Below are positions 10,001 through 21,864 of a DNA stretch of 64,000 nucleotides, piece after piece (within the stretch, counting starts at the first letter, position 1; every line of letters starts with the position of its first letter). Position numbers and translations under genes: made by a program. Location: contig OX352764.1 in the NCBI GenBank assembly GCA_947095585.1, forward strand, positions 69,893,536-69,957,535. Reading direction: 5' to 3'. The DNA comes from Nephrocerus scutellatus (taxonomy: Eukaryota > Arthropoda > Insecta > Diptera > Pipunculidae). The notes below the pieces were generated by a model. That model saw only the letters and a program-made list of their open reading frames with translations, made no database searches and was not told where the DNA came from.

Positions 10001-10221
10001 AGTGTAAATTTACACTATAGCGATGCTTGAAAAAATGATAAGGATGGCTGTTAAATTCAAATTGTGGTTACCCCGAATGTTACCATAATGCAACAACCCC
10101 AGTAGATATAAAAATAACATTCTCGTAGTTTCAATCTCTTCTGGCTAACCACACATTGAATTTAACAGACGTCCTGCTCATTTTTTCCAACATGGCCCTA
10201 GTTTAAATCCACTTTTACACT
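10001..10221. mobile_element. MITE with TIRs of about 70 bp
   Basis: The left arm (AGTGTAAATTTACACT ... GAAAAAATGATAAGG ... CTGTTAAATTCAA ... GTGGTTA) pairs imperfectly with the right arm read in reverse (AGTGTAAAAGTGGATTTAAA ... GAAAAAATGAGCAGG ... CTGTTAAATTCAA ... GTGGTTAG). The centre is about 70 bp and there is no ORF. The target duplication is unclear. Confidence 0.65.
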
Positions 10222-11775
10222 TCATTCTTCATTATATGTATATCAATGAAATTATTCGCTTTCACCGTTGTATTGTTTACATACTACTGTTACGTATATT
10301 AAAATACACAAAGATTTTGTAATAAGGAACAAAAAGTCAAATTGTATCGAAAAAAAAGGAGTCATCTTAATTCAGTCTAATGTTCAATTCGAACTGACCA
10401 AAGATCAAAACCGGGCTTAAGTTTCGTTGAGTTTCAATGAACAAGTAGAGTAGAGTTTAAAAGAAATGTCGGACAAAGTTAACTCAACCACACTAGTTTC
10501 ATCGAATTTAATTGGGTTTAAAAAAACTCAACTCTAATTTGAGTTTCCATGCACTTAAACCTGTGTTAACATAGGTTAACTACATCATGGAAACTTCGTA
10601 TTCGGTATATTTTTTTTATTTAAAAGTTTAACCAAGTCATAAGAGTCAAACTTTACAAAGTTGTTTATATGTAATTGAAATAAAACATAGTACTTTTAAT
10701 ATAAAGTTAACAATGAAATGGAATACAATACAATAACTCGCCCGTTACCGCAAATGTCAAATGATTCCGTATCAGATATTTTAGTATATTTTAGTCGGAA
10801 ATGTTAAACAGTTATACTAACTGCAGCTTCTTAAATCCACAATTTCGAAATTTAAAATAAGCACATCTGTAAATATGTATTGATTGTGCATGCTTATGTA
10901 CGAGTATACTGTGCAGATATACTACTATACACAAACAAACATATCCCGCCAATCATGTAACCACCAACATCGTCAACGGCCAAGTTCAATTTATGAACTC
11001 TGCTTCTCACATTATCTGGGTAGATAAAGCAAATTCGCAAGACAAAGTGTGCTAAAAGTGAATCAATGCATTTCGTACTTTTACACTCCATCATGATGCG
11101 TTTGGTCTCCTTCCATTTTCATTCTTATTTGTGTTACCAAGTCTGCGGAGGACTTTGGTAGAAGATTGAGGAATCATCAATACATGTCTATGAATAATAA
11201 TATGTGTAATAATGTTGTGTGAAGTGCGAGAGTTGTGCGCTTGAAGCAAGCTTACATTCCTGAGCTAAGACTTAAGGCTCACACAAAAGCAAAACGTGGC
11301 ACATCGCACGAATCACGAAAATCAAATATATGCTTTTGCTCGAGGCTTGTGGAGTTTGCTTGTAGCGAACTGCTGCATAACACCACCACACACCTTTAGC
11401 TGGAGTAGCTGCCGGAATTTTTTCGGTTAAGTTAAACTTTTTTTAGTTACACTACAAGGCAAAGAAAACCAACAAAATGTTGTCCGTCCGCGTGGTTTAT
11501 ATACAAAATACATATTAATGCAGATTAGCATTTTATGGATTTGAAATTTATTGTTTTATGTAGTTATCTTATCGTGCTCAGAAAAAAACTTGAAAGAAGT
11601 GATGATATTTTTTTATTTATGTAAATGAGCTGTTTTACATAACCTTGTAGTGTTATGTTAATAAAAAAACGAGATATTATATTAAGTTGTTACTGACCAA
11701 TTTAATAAAATCTCGATTTTACTTTTCCATTAATTTTTATTTATATAAAATACAAATTTATTAGGGTTTGTATTG
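10222..11775. other. Unassigned sequence
   Basis: No gene recognised. GTTAACATAGGTTAAC is a short palindrome near 10563. A short string shared with 8247 lies at 11686-11716. Confidence 0.5.
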
Positions 11776-12409
11776 TATATTATATATTATATATTATATA
11801 TTATATATTATATATTATATATTATATATTATATATTATATATTATATATTATATATTATATATTATATATTATATATTATATATTATATATTATATATT
11901 ATATATTATATATTATATATTATATATTATATATTATATATTATATATTATATATTATATATTATATATTATATATTATATATTATATATTATATATTAT
12001 ATATTATATATTATATATTATATATTATATATTATATATTATATATTATATATTATATATTATATATTATATATTATATATTATATATTATATATTATAT
12101 ATTATATATTATATATTATATATTATATATTATATATTATATATTATATATTATATATTATATATTATATATTATATATTATATATTATATATTATATAT
12201 TATATATTATATATTATATATTATATATTATATATTATATATTATATATTATATATTATATATTATATATTATATATTATATATTATATATTATATATTA
12301 TATATTATATATTATATATTATATATTATATATTATATATTATATATTATATATTATATATTATATATTATATATTATATATTATATATTATATATTATA
12401 TATTATATA
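11776..12409. repeat. Heptanucleotide satellite (TATATTA)n, about 90 copies
   Basis: 634 bases of TATATTA repeated with no deviation that I can see. The unit has no stop codon on the + strand in any frame, which creates long meaningless open frames there. Confidence 0.97.
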
Positions 12410-12482
12410 AAACATAGAAATTTTTTTTATTAATTAACTATAATTCATAGAATTTTATTGATATAACTTCAAAAAAGCGGAA

Positions 12483-14335
12483 AAACGGAAAACATTTACC
12501 ACTTAACGGAAAACCTATCCGTATTCTATGCCTAATATTGCTTAATTTATGCTAATTTCCACTCTGTACAATATACATAATTTTGGGTTTTGTAGAGTTG
12601 GATGTATCAGTTGATGAAAATGTTAGATAAATTTCAAATCAGTCATGATTATGAATTGTACCAACATTCCCGAATTTGTATAAAATTAAATCATTTTCAC
12701 TGTACTTTAAATTGAAATCAGTTCAGCAATTTGCCTTGTTAAGCAGATTTATTAATTAATTTAGATAGGTAAGCAAGATCCCCAACTTCAGTTACAAATA
12801 CAGTATAAATATTGTTATTCATGCTCATACACATACTTCATACGAATGGATAGTTTTAGCTTCAGATGGCGTTAAGTTGTAAGATGCCTTCTTCAAACTT
12901 TCTCAGTCTCTTCCCTCCTTAAATGACAAACAAAAGTTTTCAAAATAATGTGAGCTCAGACACGAGAACGGTTTGATGTGCACACGTTCTTAAATCTGTT
13001 GTTCGGTATAATATTCAGTTTTTCTTATCGGAATGGTTCGTTTGGGTGCAGTTGGGACATGGTCGTATCCCGTACAGGCTTGTTGCTTCAGTTTTTGTTT
13101 CTCACCATATTCGTTTTTCGAATGGTGTGAATAAGGTTTTTATTCTTCGGTGTTGCTTTTCTATCTGTTCATCGTCTCCATCAGTAGTAGTTGTTACTTT
13201 AGCGCGATGGATTACGGTCCTTATGCACACGAATATAATAAAAAAGTAACATAATTTTAAAGAGCTAATAAAGCAGCCGATGTTACCAGAGATATCGGAG
13301 GTAGAAAGCAAAAAAGTTTTTTCTTTCCTTTTATTGCTTCGGATGTCACCATTACATAAAATGACATTTAGTATAAAATATTTGCAATTAAGGTATAACC
13401 TAAGAGAATTATTGTGAAGTACAAGTATTATAAGTGTTTTTGTGTACATTTAAAGTTATCACCAGTAGAAATTGTGAACTTGTGTTATTATTACACAATT
13501 CACAATTCACAATTTCTACTGGTGATAACTTCAAATGTACACAAGAACACTTATAATACTTCACAATAATTCTCTTAGGTTATAGCATTATTACTTTACA
13601 AGAACTTTTACAACTGCACTTGTTAAATTCTAAACAACTAATAATTTGACTTCGGCCTAACGCCTCTATTTATACTCAATCAAAATCTTCCCGAAACTTC
13701 CAGTATTGTAGACATAAATATCGAGAAAAGACCAGAAAATCGTAGCCCAATTCCCTTATTTACAACTAACGATACTTATATGTAATGAGGCATTTTCTAA
13801 AAATACTACATGTTCAATCATGTCCTTTTACAAAAACCAGGCAAACCGCACAAACCGGTTTGACTACTTGTTTGACCAGTACACAATGATTCAAACTCGC
13901 AGGCGGTTACATTTCAAATTTTAAATAATCTAACGTCTTACAGCCTAAAAGTACGCAACATAAAATTGCTTATTTTTAGCATGCACTATTTATAATAGGA
14001 TTTATTTTAGGATTTTAATTCTATTATTTGAGCTACTAACTACTTTTCGTAACAATATCTCCGAGTTTTTTGCAGGATGAAATGATTTACGATGAAAGAT
14101 GGTGAAATTTTGGCTTATTTAAAAGATATTTTTTATATGCGGTAAATAGTGACTTATTGTGTACCATACAACTTGCATTACTATGTCACAAGGTAGAAAC
14201 GGTTTTGGCACAAAGTTACTTTATTCAGTTGTAATCTGTTGCATTGTCAGAACAAACTACGTTAGTTAGTACATAGCGTTTTTAACAGGTTCAGTTTTTG
14301 TGAAACTTTGTCGTTATAATGTTTAAACATTTTGT
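12483..14335. repeat. Direct duplication, copy 1 (interrupted)
   Basis: 12483-13390 plus 14047-14335 correspond to 15508-16385 plus 16393-16680. Shared strings include CCGTATTCTATGC, CATGCTCATACACATACTTC, GGACATGGTCGTATCCCGTA, TCCATCAGTAGTAGTTGTTA and CTTATTGTGTACCATACAAC. Differences are substitutions and small indels. Copy 1 carries an LTR-derived insert at 13391-14044 which copy 2 lacks. The unit is not recognised as a known element and has no convincing ORF: those at 13046-13249 and 13102-13449 are not conserved as proteins in copy 2. Confidence 0.85.
13391..14044 (-). repeat. LTR piece of the TGTTACG family in head-to-head palindrome
   Basis: 13505-14044 matches the minus-oriented LTR at 25144-25783 (ATCGAGAAAAGACCAGAA, AAACCGGTTTGACTAC, ACAGCCTAAAAG) and ends TTTTCGTAACA. 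13391-13475 is a reverse copy of 13505-13590, so about 85 bp of the LTR sit as an inverted pair around a 30-base spacer. The arms differ by only a few bases. It interrupts the duplication unit. Confidence 0.8.
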
Positions 14336-15507
14336 TATGGCTTTAATTGTACAGCGGGTACATATAAGGCTCTAGTTTTGCGGGTAACATTTTAAGTTCG
14401 ATTCGTGGTCAAGGTTGTATGTTATGAGAAAAAAAAATTCTCCATATAAAATGAGTTTTCATTTTTAAATTTTCTTTATAAACTACGCGCGTGCGTGTGT
14501 TTGTTTGTGGCTGGCAGAATCTTCTGATAAATTTTTAACCCACTTCCAAAAGCCCGATTTTATTTGAACTTTGCACACATGAATATCTCCTCTGACAACA
14601 CTTCGTTTTTAAAAATATGGAAGGTATACATTTTATAAAAAGTAGCCCAATTTTATACTAACTATCCCCGGTTGGAGAATCTACATGAAAAATTGTACTT
14701 TTTATGGGTTGTTTTTATTTTTGATTTAGTTATCAATGGGTAGACAAGGCTTAGGTGAAATAATTTCGATTTATATTTCCTTTAAATTTAATCTAATATT
14801 TACATATTAATTTAAGTGGTGTGTTTAATTTTGAGCAAATACTTATAAATTTTATTCATATCTAGAATGAAAGTACGAAGTTGTCTCATTGCGCGTGTCG
14901 TGTGAGCAGTTGAGCATGGTAGCGCTCACTAAGTGTACGGGTACCGCAGCTCTCCCGAACAGCTAGTTTTATTAACATAAAATTCCGGCTCCGTCAAGAC
15001 CTCCGTATTTTTTATAAATATCAACATACAGAATTAAAATTGGTCATGAATTCGCAAAGTTCTTATTGTTGAACAAACCACATAGAAGTGACGCAATTGA
15101 AGGTTCGCTCCAATTAAGATAATTGTGTCGGTTATTTTCTACCAATAATGTTTATTAAAATTGTGGTAAGAGATACTTGTAAAAATGTTAGTATGTACAG
15201 TTAAAACACCTTACCACCAAAATATCGGAAAAGGGATTTTCGAATTTGTGTTTGATTATGCCTTTGAGAAAGTGTGAATCAATAAATTGTTAGAAATTTG
15301 ATTGTTGAAATAGTGCTGTAGTTTTTATAAATATTTACTAAATTATTTTACCTCAAGAATGTATTCGACCTGAATAAGAGTTTTGTACAAAAGTATTCTG
15401 AAAAGGTTCGTTATGCAATATCAAGAAGTGGTACACAAAACCTTCGTAGCTCCATTTTAACACGAAACCGATAGAGGGAGAGCGACGGAGATCTTATCAC
15501 AGCATTC
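14336..15507. other. Interval between duplication copies
   Basis: Contains the family H piece listed separately. The rest (14720-15507) shows nothing recognisable. Confidence 0.5.
14466..14716 (-). mobile_element. Short family H element
   Basis: Minus orientation. Tail block with CCACTTCCAAAAGCCCGATT on the plus strand, ACTTTGCACACATGAATATC, and the head near 14716 (GAATCTACATGAAAAATTGT, TTTTATGGGTTG). Reduced to about one module. Confidence 0.7.
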
Positions 15508-16680
15508 CAAAACTTAAACGGAAAACCTTAACCACTTAACGTAGAACCTATCCGTATTCTATGCGTAATATTGCTTAAATTTAATTTGTTAGTTTCTACT
15601 TTGTAATAATTTTAGGTTTTGTAGAGTTGGATGTATCAGTTGATAATGTTAGAGAAATTGCAAATCAGTCATGATTATGAATTAAAAAATTAAATCATTT
15701 TCACTGTACTCTAAATTGAAATCAGTTCAGCAATTTGCCTTGTTAAGCAGATTTATTAATTACTTTAGATAAGTAAGCAAGATCCGCAACTTCAGTTACA
15801 AATACAGTATAAATATTGTTATTCATGCTCATACACATACTTCATACGAATGGATAGTTTTAGCTTCAGATGGCGTTAAGTTGTAAGATGCCTTCTTCAA
15901 ACTTGCTCAATCTCTTCCCTCCTTAAATGACAAACAAAAGTTCTCATATATTGAAAAACACGAGAACGGTTTGATGTGCACACGTTGTTAAATCTGTTGT
16001 TTGGTATAATATTCAGTTTTTCTTATCGGAATGGTTCGGTTGGGTGCAGTTGGGACATGGTCGTATCCCGTACAGGCTTGTTGCTTCAGTCTTTCGTTTC
16101 TCACCACATTCGTTTTTCGAATGGTGTGAATAAGGTTTTTATTCTTCGGTGTTGCTTTTCTATCTGTTCGTCGTCTCCATCAGTAGTAGTTGTTACTTTA
16201 ACGCGACGGATTACGGTCCTTATGCGCACGAATATAATAAAAAAGTAACGCAATTTTAAAGAGCTAATAAAGGTTACCAGAGATATCGGAGGTAGCAAGC
16301 AAAAAAAGTTTTGTCGTTCCTTTTATTGCTTCGGGTGTCACCATTACATAAAATGGCATTTAGTATAAAATATTTGCAATAACCAATTATAAAAATATCT
16401 CCGAGTTTTTTGCAGAAAGGAATCACAAAATAGATGATTTTCGATGAAAGATGGTGAAATTTTGGTTAATTTAAAAGATATTTTTTATATGCGGTAAATA
16501 GTGACTTATTGTGTACCATACAACTTGCATTACTATGTCACAAAGTAGAAACGTTTTTTGCACAAAGTTACTTTATTCAGTTGTAATCTGTTGCATTGCC
16601 AGAACAGACTACGTAAGTTAGTACATAGCGTTTTTAACATGTTCCGTTTTTGTGAAACTTTGTCTTTAATGTTTAAATAT
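15508..16680. repeat. Direct duplication, copy 2
   Basis: Uninterrupted counterpart of 12483-14335. At the position of the copy-1 LTR insert it reads TTTGCAATAACCAATTATAA, giving the pre-insertion state or a local rearrangement. The open stretch 15976-16248 falls in this unit and is probably meaningless. Confidence 0.85.
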
Positions 16681-16690
16681 TTTGTTACAG

Positions 16691-18655
16691 AGTGTCTATA
16701 TTGCGAAATTTTAGAGAAATATTACTGACTAAACGACCAAAAGACAATTAAATAAAAGTGAAAACATATCTTCTTATTTTACAAAAGTTAAGTTGAGTAA
16801 AAATACTGTTGTTAAAAAGTAGACGTTTTTGTAACATCTTTTAATGCCTTTTGATTTTGTATCGTAAAATTTTTGTCCAGAAAATTACATTCATGATACG
16901 TCCATGCCTTAAATTTTCCCATGCTCGTATAATTATAACCGTGCCGTGAAGTAGAAAAGCGTGTTCGCACTAAAATATTCAGTGCATGAGAATTGTTATT
17001 TGTACTATTTTTTCATTGCATAATCGTATTATTTTAATAAGAACTGCAAGCGAAAGCCGGTCGCGCTTCGTATTTTTGCTTTTTTTTTATAAGTGCACAC
17101 GATTGCCTTTGATATCATCGATATGTAGAAATTCGAACGTTTATATACTTACGTTTCTTACGGTAAGTTTATTTTCATTTAATATTGTAATCGTATTAAC
17201 TTTATTATTTTTTAAGAATTTTTTAAATAAGTAATATTTATTTGGCTTTATTTATTTATTCAGCACAGCACAGAAAAAATGTGCAAAATAATATAGTTTA
17301 GGATTGAAGACCGGCTGTCAAATAAAGAAATAAAATATTAAACAATTTTGTCAACTTAATTGATACTTTAAAGTATATTTTATCAATTAAACTTTAATGT
17401 ACATTTTTACAGTCAAAATATTGAAATGAAAGTAAACTAGAGGCAGCTTAAGTTCGCATTACAATTATTCACCTTGTAGAGAAAAATATATTCAAAAGAA
17501 GTTTTACCATGAGGAGAAGCGAATTTAAATTATATAAATTTAATACCATTGAAATTGTTATTTTCTTAATGTGTTACAAACGTACGGCAGCCAAGTAGGT
17601 ACAAAATGTGTGTCATGGACGATGTGAAATTGTGTACCCATATACAAATATTAATTATATTAACTGATCAGTAATATTATTAAGAACAATATTTATTTTA
17701 GTGTTATTTTTAATTTTGTTTATTAAATATTTTAATAATAAACCTTATACTAACAAAAACCTATAAAAGTGTACTCTTTTATTATCTATTTGTTCATTAA
17801 TCTCAATGTTGGAGTATTTAGTTGTAGGGAATTTTTATTGGCAATATCAGTTGCATTTTAAGTGAATCTGAAGCACATAGTCATTATGACATACATATAT
17901 ATACTACTATTAAGTAAATGAAATCCAATCCGACAAATAAGTAAAAGTGCACCAGCCAATAGTTTCAATTTATATTTTCCCATGGACACAAGTTTCTTCT
18001 GGCGGAATCGGATTAGGTTACACATTTATAAAGCTTTTCTTCACTTCAGACATGAAGTGCTTGCACAAGTCAACTACCACTAGTAAAATGTCAACCGAAC
18101 TGGTAAAATCGAATGTAAGGAATTAAATTACATTTCGCTGTAAGATTGGTATTGGTGCGACCGCGACATATCAACATATCGGGTGGCAGTGCTTTGTCTT
18201 ATGCAGATATACATATGTAATTTCAAATAAACCTATGCAAAAGTTGTCAATTTGAATTCGTAAAAAATCAGCTAGTCGATAAATCGATACGGGCAGCATG
18301 ACAGCGTGGTATCTAATCCCCAGAACAACACTACATGACTGACAGAAATGGATTAACAACAATTGCATGTATATTATATATAAATATAATACTGATTATA
18401 TGTACATATACATATGTGCACATACATGATAATATATGTAATGTATATCTACAGTTTAAGCACAAGTGTAGGCAATTGAACCAAACAATCAGTCTTTTTA
18501 TTCAAAATTCGCCTTTTATTTTTTTTTTGGTTTGTTAATCGATGTTTTTCTTTTATTCTCAAAATTGGCTAAACCAAAATTGACGTTGTGATTAGCACCA
18601 GAAAATTGGTTAACGCTAGGAAGATTAAGAGAGTATAATGTGTACAAATACCTGT
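16691..18655. other. Unassigned AT-rich sequence
   Basis: No repeat or coding signal recognised in about 2 kb. Confidence 0.5.
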
Positions 18656-18843
18656 TAAAAGTCCGAGAGTAATAACTTGTCACGGAAAGCTTCTCAGTTC
18701 ATCGTGCTGATTCGGCATTAAATTGTGGGTCCCTTCCATTTGTGTGAAAAAATGTACATGCACAACACAAATGGTCGCGAGAAGCTAGGCATTGGACCTC
18801 AACGGTCTGTCGGGCCGATTATTATTATTATTGTTATTATAAT
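18656..18843 (+). mobile_element. tRNA-derived SINE copy, 5' truncated
   Basis: Starts inside the body (TAATAACTTGTCACGGAAAG), runs through AACGGTCTGTCGGGC and ends in an ATT/GTT repeat tail at about 18820-18843. The tRNA-like head is missing. Confidence 0.8.
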
Positions 18844-18900
18844 GTGTAGAAATACGTCATTAGCGTGTGTTGTTTGCCTTATTTCCATGCAATACATATG

Positions 18901-19515
18901 AAAATAAAAACAACATGTCTTTAAAATTTGAATAAAATCGGGCTAGTTTTTAAAAAATGTACATGGGCACCCCTCGTTCCTCAGGGCCCGATCACTCCAC
19001 AAAATGGACAAACAAATTTTTCCATCAGTAATACACATATGTTTAATATTTGAAGAAACCCGGGGTCCGGGTCTCCAACATTTTTATAAAAAGTGTTGTC
19101 AATCAGAGATACACATATGCATAAAAGTTAAAGAAAATCGGGTTAATTTTTAAAAAGTTTATAAGGGCACCCCTTCCCCCCCGTAGGCACCGTAGCACAG
19201 TGGAAAAGTGCATGGCTACTGAGCAGGGGTTCGTGTTTCGAATCCAAGTAACACCAAAAGTATTTTTCACCGTGTCCCACCTCTCGAGAATGGGTGATAA
19301 ACGTTCCGATAGTAATAACTTGTCACGGAGCGCTTCTCAATTCGCCGTTCGGATCCGGCCTGAAATTGTAGGTCCTTCTATTTGTGTACAAAAATATACA
19401 TGCACAGAAGCTAGTCCTTGGACCGCAACGGTCTGTCGCGCGAATATTATTATTATTATAAGGACACCCCTCGGGCCTCAGGGCCGCAAATTTTAATAGA
19501 AATTGTTGTCTCCGT
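18901..19515 (+). mobile_element. Family H element interrupted by a SINE
   Basis: Modules with AAAATCGGGCTAGTTTTTAA, GGGCCCGATCACTCCA and ATACACATATG lie at 18901-19174. The element resumes after the SINE with GACACCCCTCGGGCCTCAGG. The usual head is reduced to AAAACAACATG. Confidence 0.7.
19175..19457 (+). mobile_element. tRNA-derived SINE with 15-bp target duplication
   Basis: Head GTAGGCACCGTAGCACAGTG (A-box region), then a B-box-like GTTTCGAATCC, the body (TTTTTCACCGTGTCCCACCT), and a (TTA)n tail at about 19446-19457. The flanks TATAAGGGCACCCCT (19160-19174) and TATAAGGACACCCCT (19458-19472) are a 15-bp target duplication with one mismatch. It lies within a family H module. Confidence 0.9.
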
Positions 19516-19734
19516 TGAGCTGCTCACAAAATGTCAGCCATCAGTTGGCGGAAGGTCAGTGGGTGGGTGGTCAGTTGGCTGGAGGTCATAGGGCGGGCGG
19601 TCAGTGGGCGGGGGATCAGTAGGCGGTGGGTCAGTGAGCGGGAGGTCAGTGAGCATGGCGTTAGTGGGCGGGTGTTAACTTGGGTTGGGATCAGTGGGAT
19701 GGTGCAGCCGGGAAACGCCGGGTATTTCAGCTAG
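19516..19734 (+). mobile_element. Helitron 3' end preceded by a GGTCAGTGGGCGG minisatellite
   Basis: About eight imperfect GGTCAGTGGGCGGG units at 19545-19690 run into CCGGGAAACGCCGGGTATTT and end CAGCTAG followed by T. CCGG-loop-CCGG can form a short hairpin before the CTAG end, as Helitrons require. The 5' end was not found. The same 3' end closes the element at 61283-61709. Confidence 0.7.
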
Positions 19735-19831
19735 TAAATTATAAAAAGTAAAAAAGATTAACAAAAAATAAATTTTTAGTTTTTTCTTCTTTCATTTTAA
19801 GAAACATTCTCTTCTTTACATTTATACTATA

Positions 19832-20756
19832 CTAGCTGACCCGACAAACGTTGTCCTGTCCCACTTTCAATAAATTTGTTTGTAATCGTTTTGTGAACTT
19901 GTGAAAAGCTATTTCTTTTGCAATATCGAGTCACAGTATTAGTCACATCATTGTGTTACATTTTTTAATTTTGGGTCTTTTAGGGTCTTTTGGGGTCTTT
20001 AATGATTTTTGGGGATTTTGAGGGACTTTCGGAGGTCTTTTTGTGATTCTTTTCGGGGTCTTTTGTGATCTTTTGGAGATGCCTTTTGCCTACAAAATCA
20101 AAGAAGCAGCTGTCAAATGACATTTGCGCACGTAACCCAAACAATTGGAATCTATTGGAACAGAAATGAAATAACGACTTTTGCTGGACAGATCGCGAAT
20201 CAACACAAATTTAATTTTATTATAAGTTAGGCTGGAATGCGTTTTTCCAATGTTTTCATTACACCGAAAACATTCAATAGAGTTATTTCCTCAAAATATA
20301 TCCAATTTATCGTTTTCCAAATTTTCCCGCCGGGAACATAACGAACAAAACAATTTTTGCTGTATATCCGAATTTTTCGACTTTCCTTTGTAATTGTCTT
20401 TTTTTCCTAGGACTATAACGAACAAAACAAAAAAAAGAATTACGCTAATCCATCGTTCGAATCGTGAGTTATGGTCGCGAGTTCATACATAAATCCTATG
20501 GAAAACAGCACTTTCAGTTTCCGAATTTTACAATTTTCCGGGCATCTTTTCTATTTTTTTTTTCGCATAAACCTTATTCGGGCTTTGGCGAATTTATAAA
20601 ATAAAAGTTAGCCAAATCGGTCCAGTCGTTCTCAATTTTTTTAAAACCTATTCTCATACCTACCAAATATACATAAAAAATTTCATAACAATCGGTCGAG
20701 CCGTTTCGGAGCAGTTGAGATCCAAACACCGTGACACGAGATTTTTATATATTAGA
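19832..20756 (-). mobile_element. Complete non-autonomous Helitron, 925 bp
   Basis: On the minus strand it begins TCTAATATATAAAAATCTCG, with A before it, and ends GTCAGCTAG, with T after it, giving the A|T insertion site of Helitrons. A GACAA-CGT-TTGTC hairpin lies 7 bases before CTAG. The interior holds degenerate repeats of a GGTCTTTTGGG type (19970-20090). There is no Rep/helicase coding. Confidence 0.85.
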
Positions 20757-20764
20757 TTTATATA

Positions 20765-21164
20765 TAGGGTATATCCGTTAAGGTGGCAAATACATAAAAT
20801 AATGATTACTTGGTTAATTTCTTGAAAAAACTCGTATGGGAAGGGGGGTCTATTATCTCCCCCTGCGGTGTACGTAGCGTTTTAATGCGAAAAGAGGTAC
20901 TTTTGACCTTACATCACTTAATACCCTATAACTCCCAATTTAATTTCTATCAAAAAAGACCAACAGTAACCTTATATCTAAAAGCGTTCAAGAGTTACAG
21001 CGAGTGAAGTGATGTAAGGTCAAAAGTACGTATCTTCGCAATAAAACGCTACGTACACCGCAGGGGGTGAAAATATACCCACCAATCCCGTACGATTATT
21101 TCCACGAAATTAACCAAGGAATCACCCCGTTAAGTATTCGCCAACTTAACGGATACACCCTGTA
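20765..21164. mobile_element. MITE with ~155-bp terminal inverted repeats
   Basis: The arms begin TAGGGTATATCCGTTAAGGT (left) and ACAGGGTGTATCCGTTAAGT (right, reversed). They stay complementary through CTTGGTTAATTTC, CTGCGGTGTACGTAGCGTTT and ACTTTTGACCTTACATCACT. The central spacer is about 70 bp. Flanking TA/TATA suggests a TA target (Tc1/mariner-like), which is inference. Confidence 0.88.
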
Positions 21165-21195
21165 TAGTATATGATAATTATATATTTGATAATAT

Positions 21196-21864
21196 TGTTA
21201 CGAAATTTTGTCTTTCAAATTCGTAAAGGATTCTGCAAATAAAACACAACACAAGTTTATTATTTTTACAACTAACCATACTCATATGTAATGAGTCATC
21301 TTCTAAAAATAAACTACAATCTATCATGTAACTACACACAAACCCGACAAACCGGTTTGGTTACATTTTTGACCAATACATAATGATTTAAACTAATAGT
21401 CGGTTATATTTAAAATAATCTAATTAATCGTACAGCCTAAAAGTATGCAACTCTAAATTCTAATTTAGTGCCTATTTTTGGACGAGTATGTACATTGCGA
21501 TTTATCTTGGGAATTATATTTCATTATCTGCGCTTATAACTTATTTTCGTTACATTAATAACAATAATAATATTCGGCGCGCAGAGCATTGCGGTCCAAG
21601 GCCTAGCTTCTCGCAACCATTCGTGTTGAGCATGTATATTTTTGCACACAAATGCAAGGGACCTACAATTTAAGCCCGGATCCGAACGGCAAATTGAAAA
21701 GCTTTCCGTAACAAGTTATTACTCTCGGAACGTTCGTCACCCTTTCGCGAGAGTTGGGACACCGTGAAAAATACTTTTTTTGTGTTACTGGGATTCGAAC
21801 CACGAACCCCCTGCTCAGTAGCCATAATCAGTGCCACTGAGCCACGGCGCCCACTTTCGTAACA
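21196..21864 (-). repeat. 3' LTR, with internal deletion and SINE insertion
   Basis: 21196-21554 aligns to the 5' LTR at 25144-25783 but lacks about 275 bp, apparently lost between short TTATT repeats. The last bases are split by the SINE: TTTTCGTTACATT on one side and CTTTCGTAACATTT on the other, the SINE's target duplication. Next to it the interior reads GGTGGGGGAAA on the minus strand, a good polypurine tract. Confidence 0.85.
21555..21854 (-). mobile_element. tRNA-derived SINE inserted at the LTR end
   Basis: Minus strand: head GGCGCCGTGGCTCAGTGGCA, then TGGTTCGAATCCCAGTAACA (B box), body and an (ATT)n tail at the low-coordinate end. The most complete tRNA-like head of the family in this window. 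Flanked by TTCGT(T)ACATT-type target duplications. Confidence 0.88.

Noticed and set aside
11768..12433. Open frames of 214-221 codons (YIIYYIL repeats)
   Set aside because: Product of the 7-bp satellite, whose unit has no stop codon on that strand; all frames are open.
13102..13449. 115-codon minus-strand ORF in duplication copy 1
   Set aside because: It runs into the LTR insert and is only 65 codons in copy 2, with no conserved protein signal.
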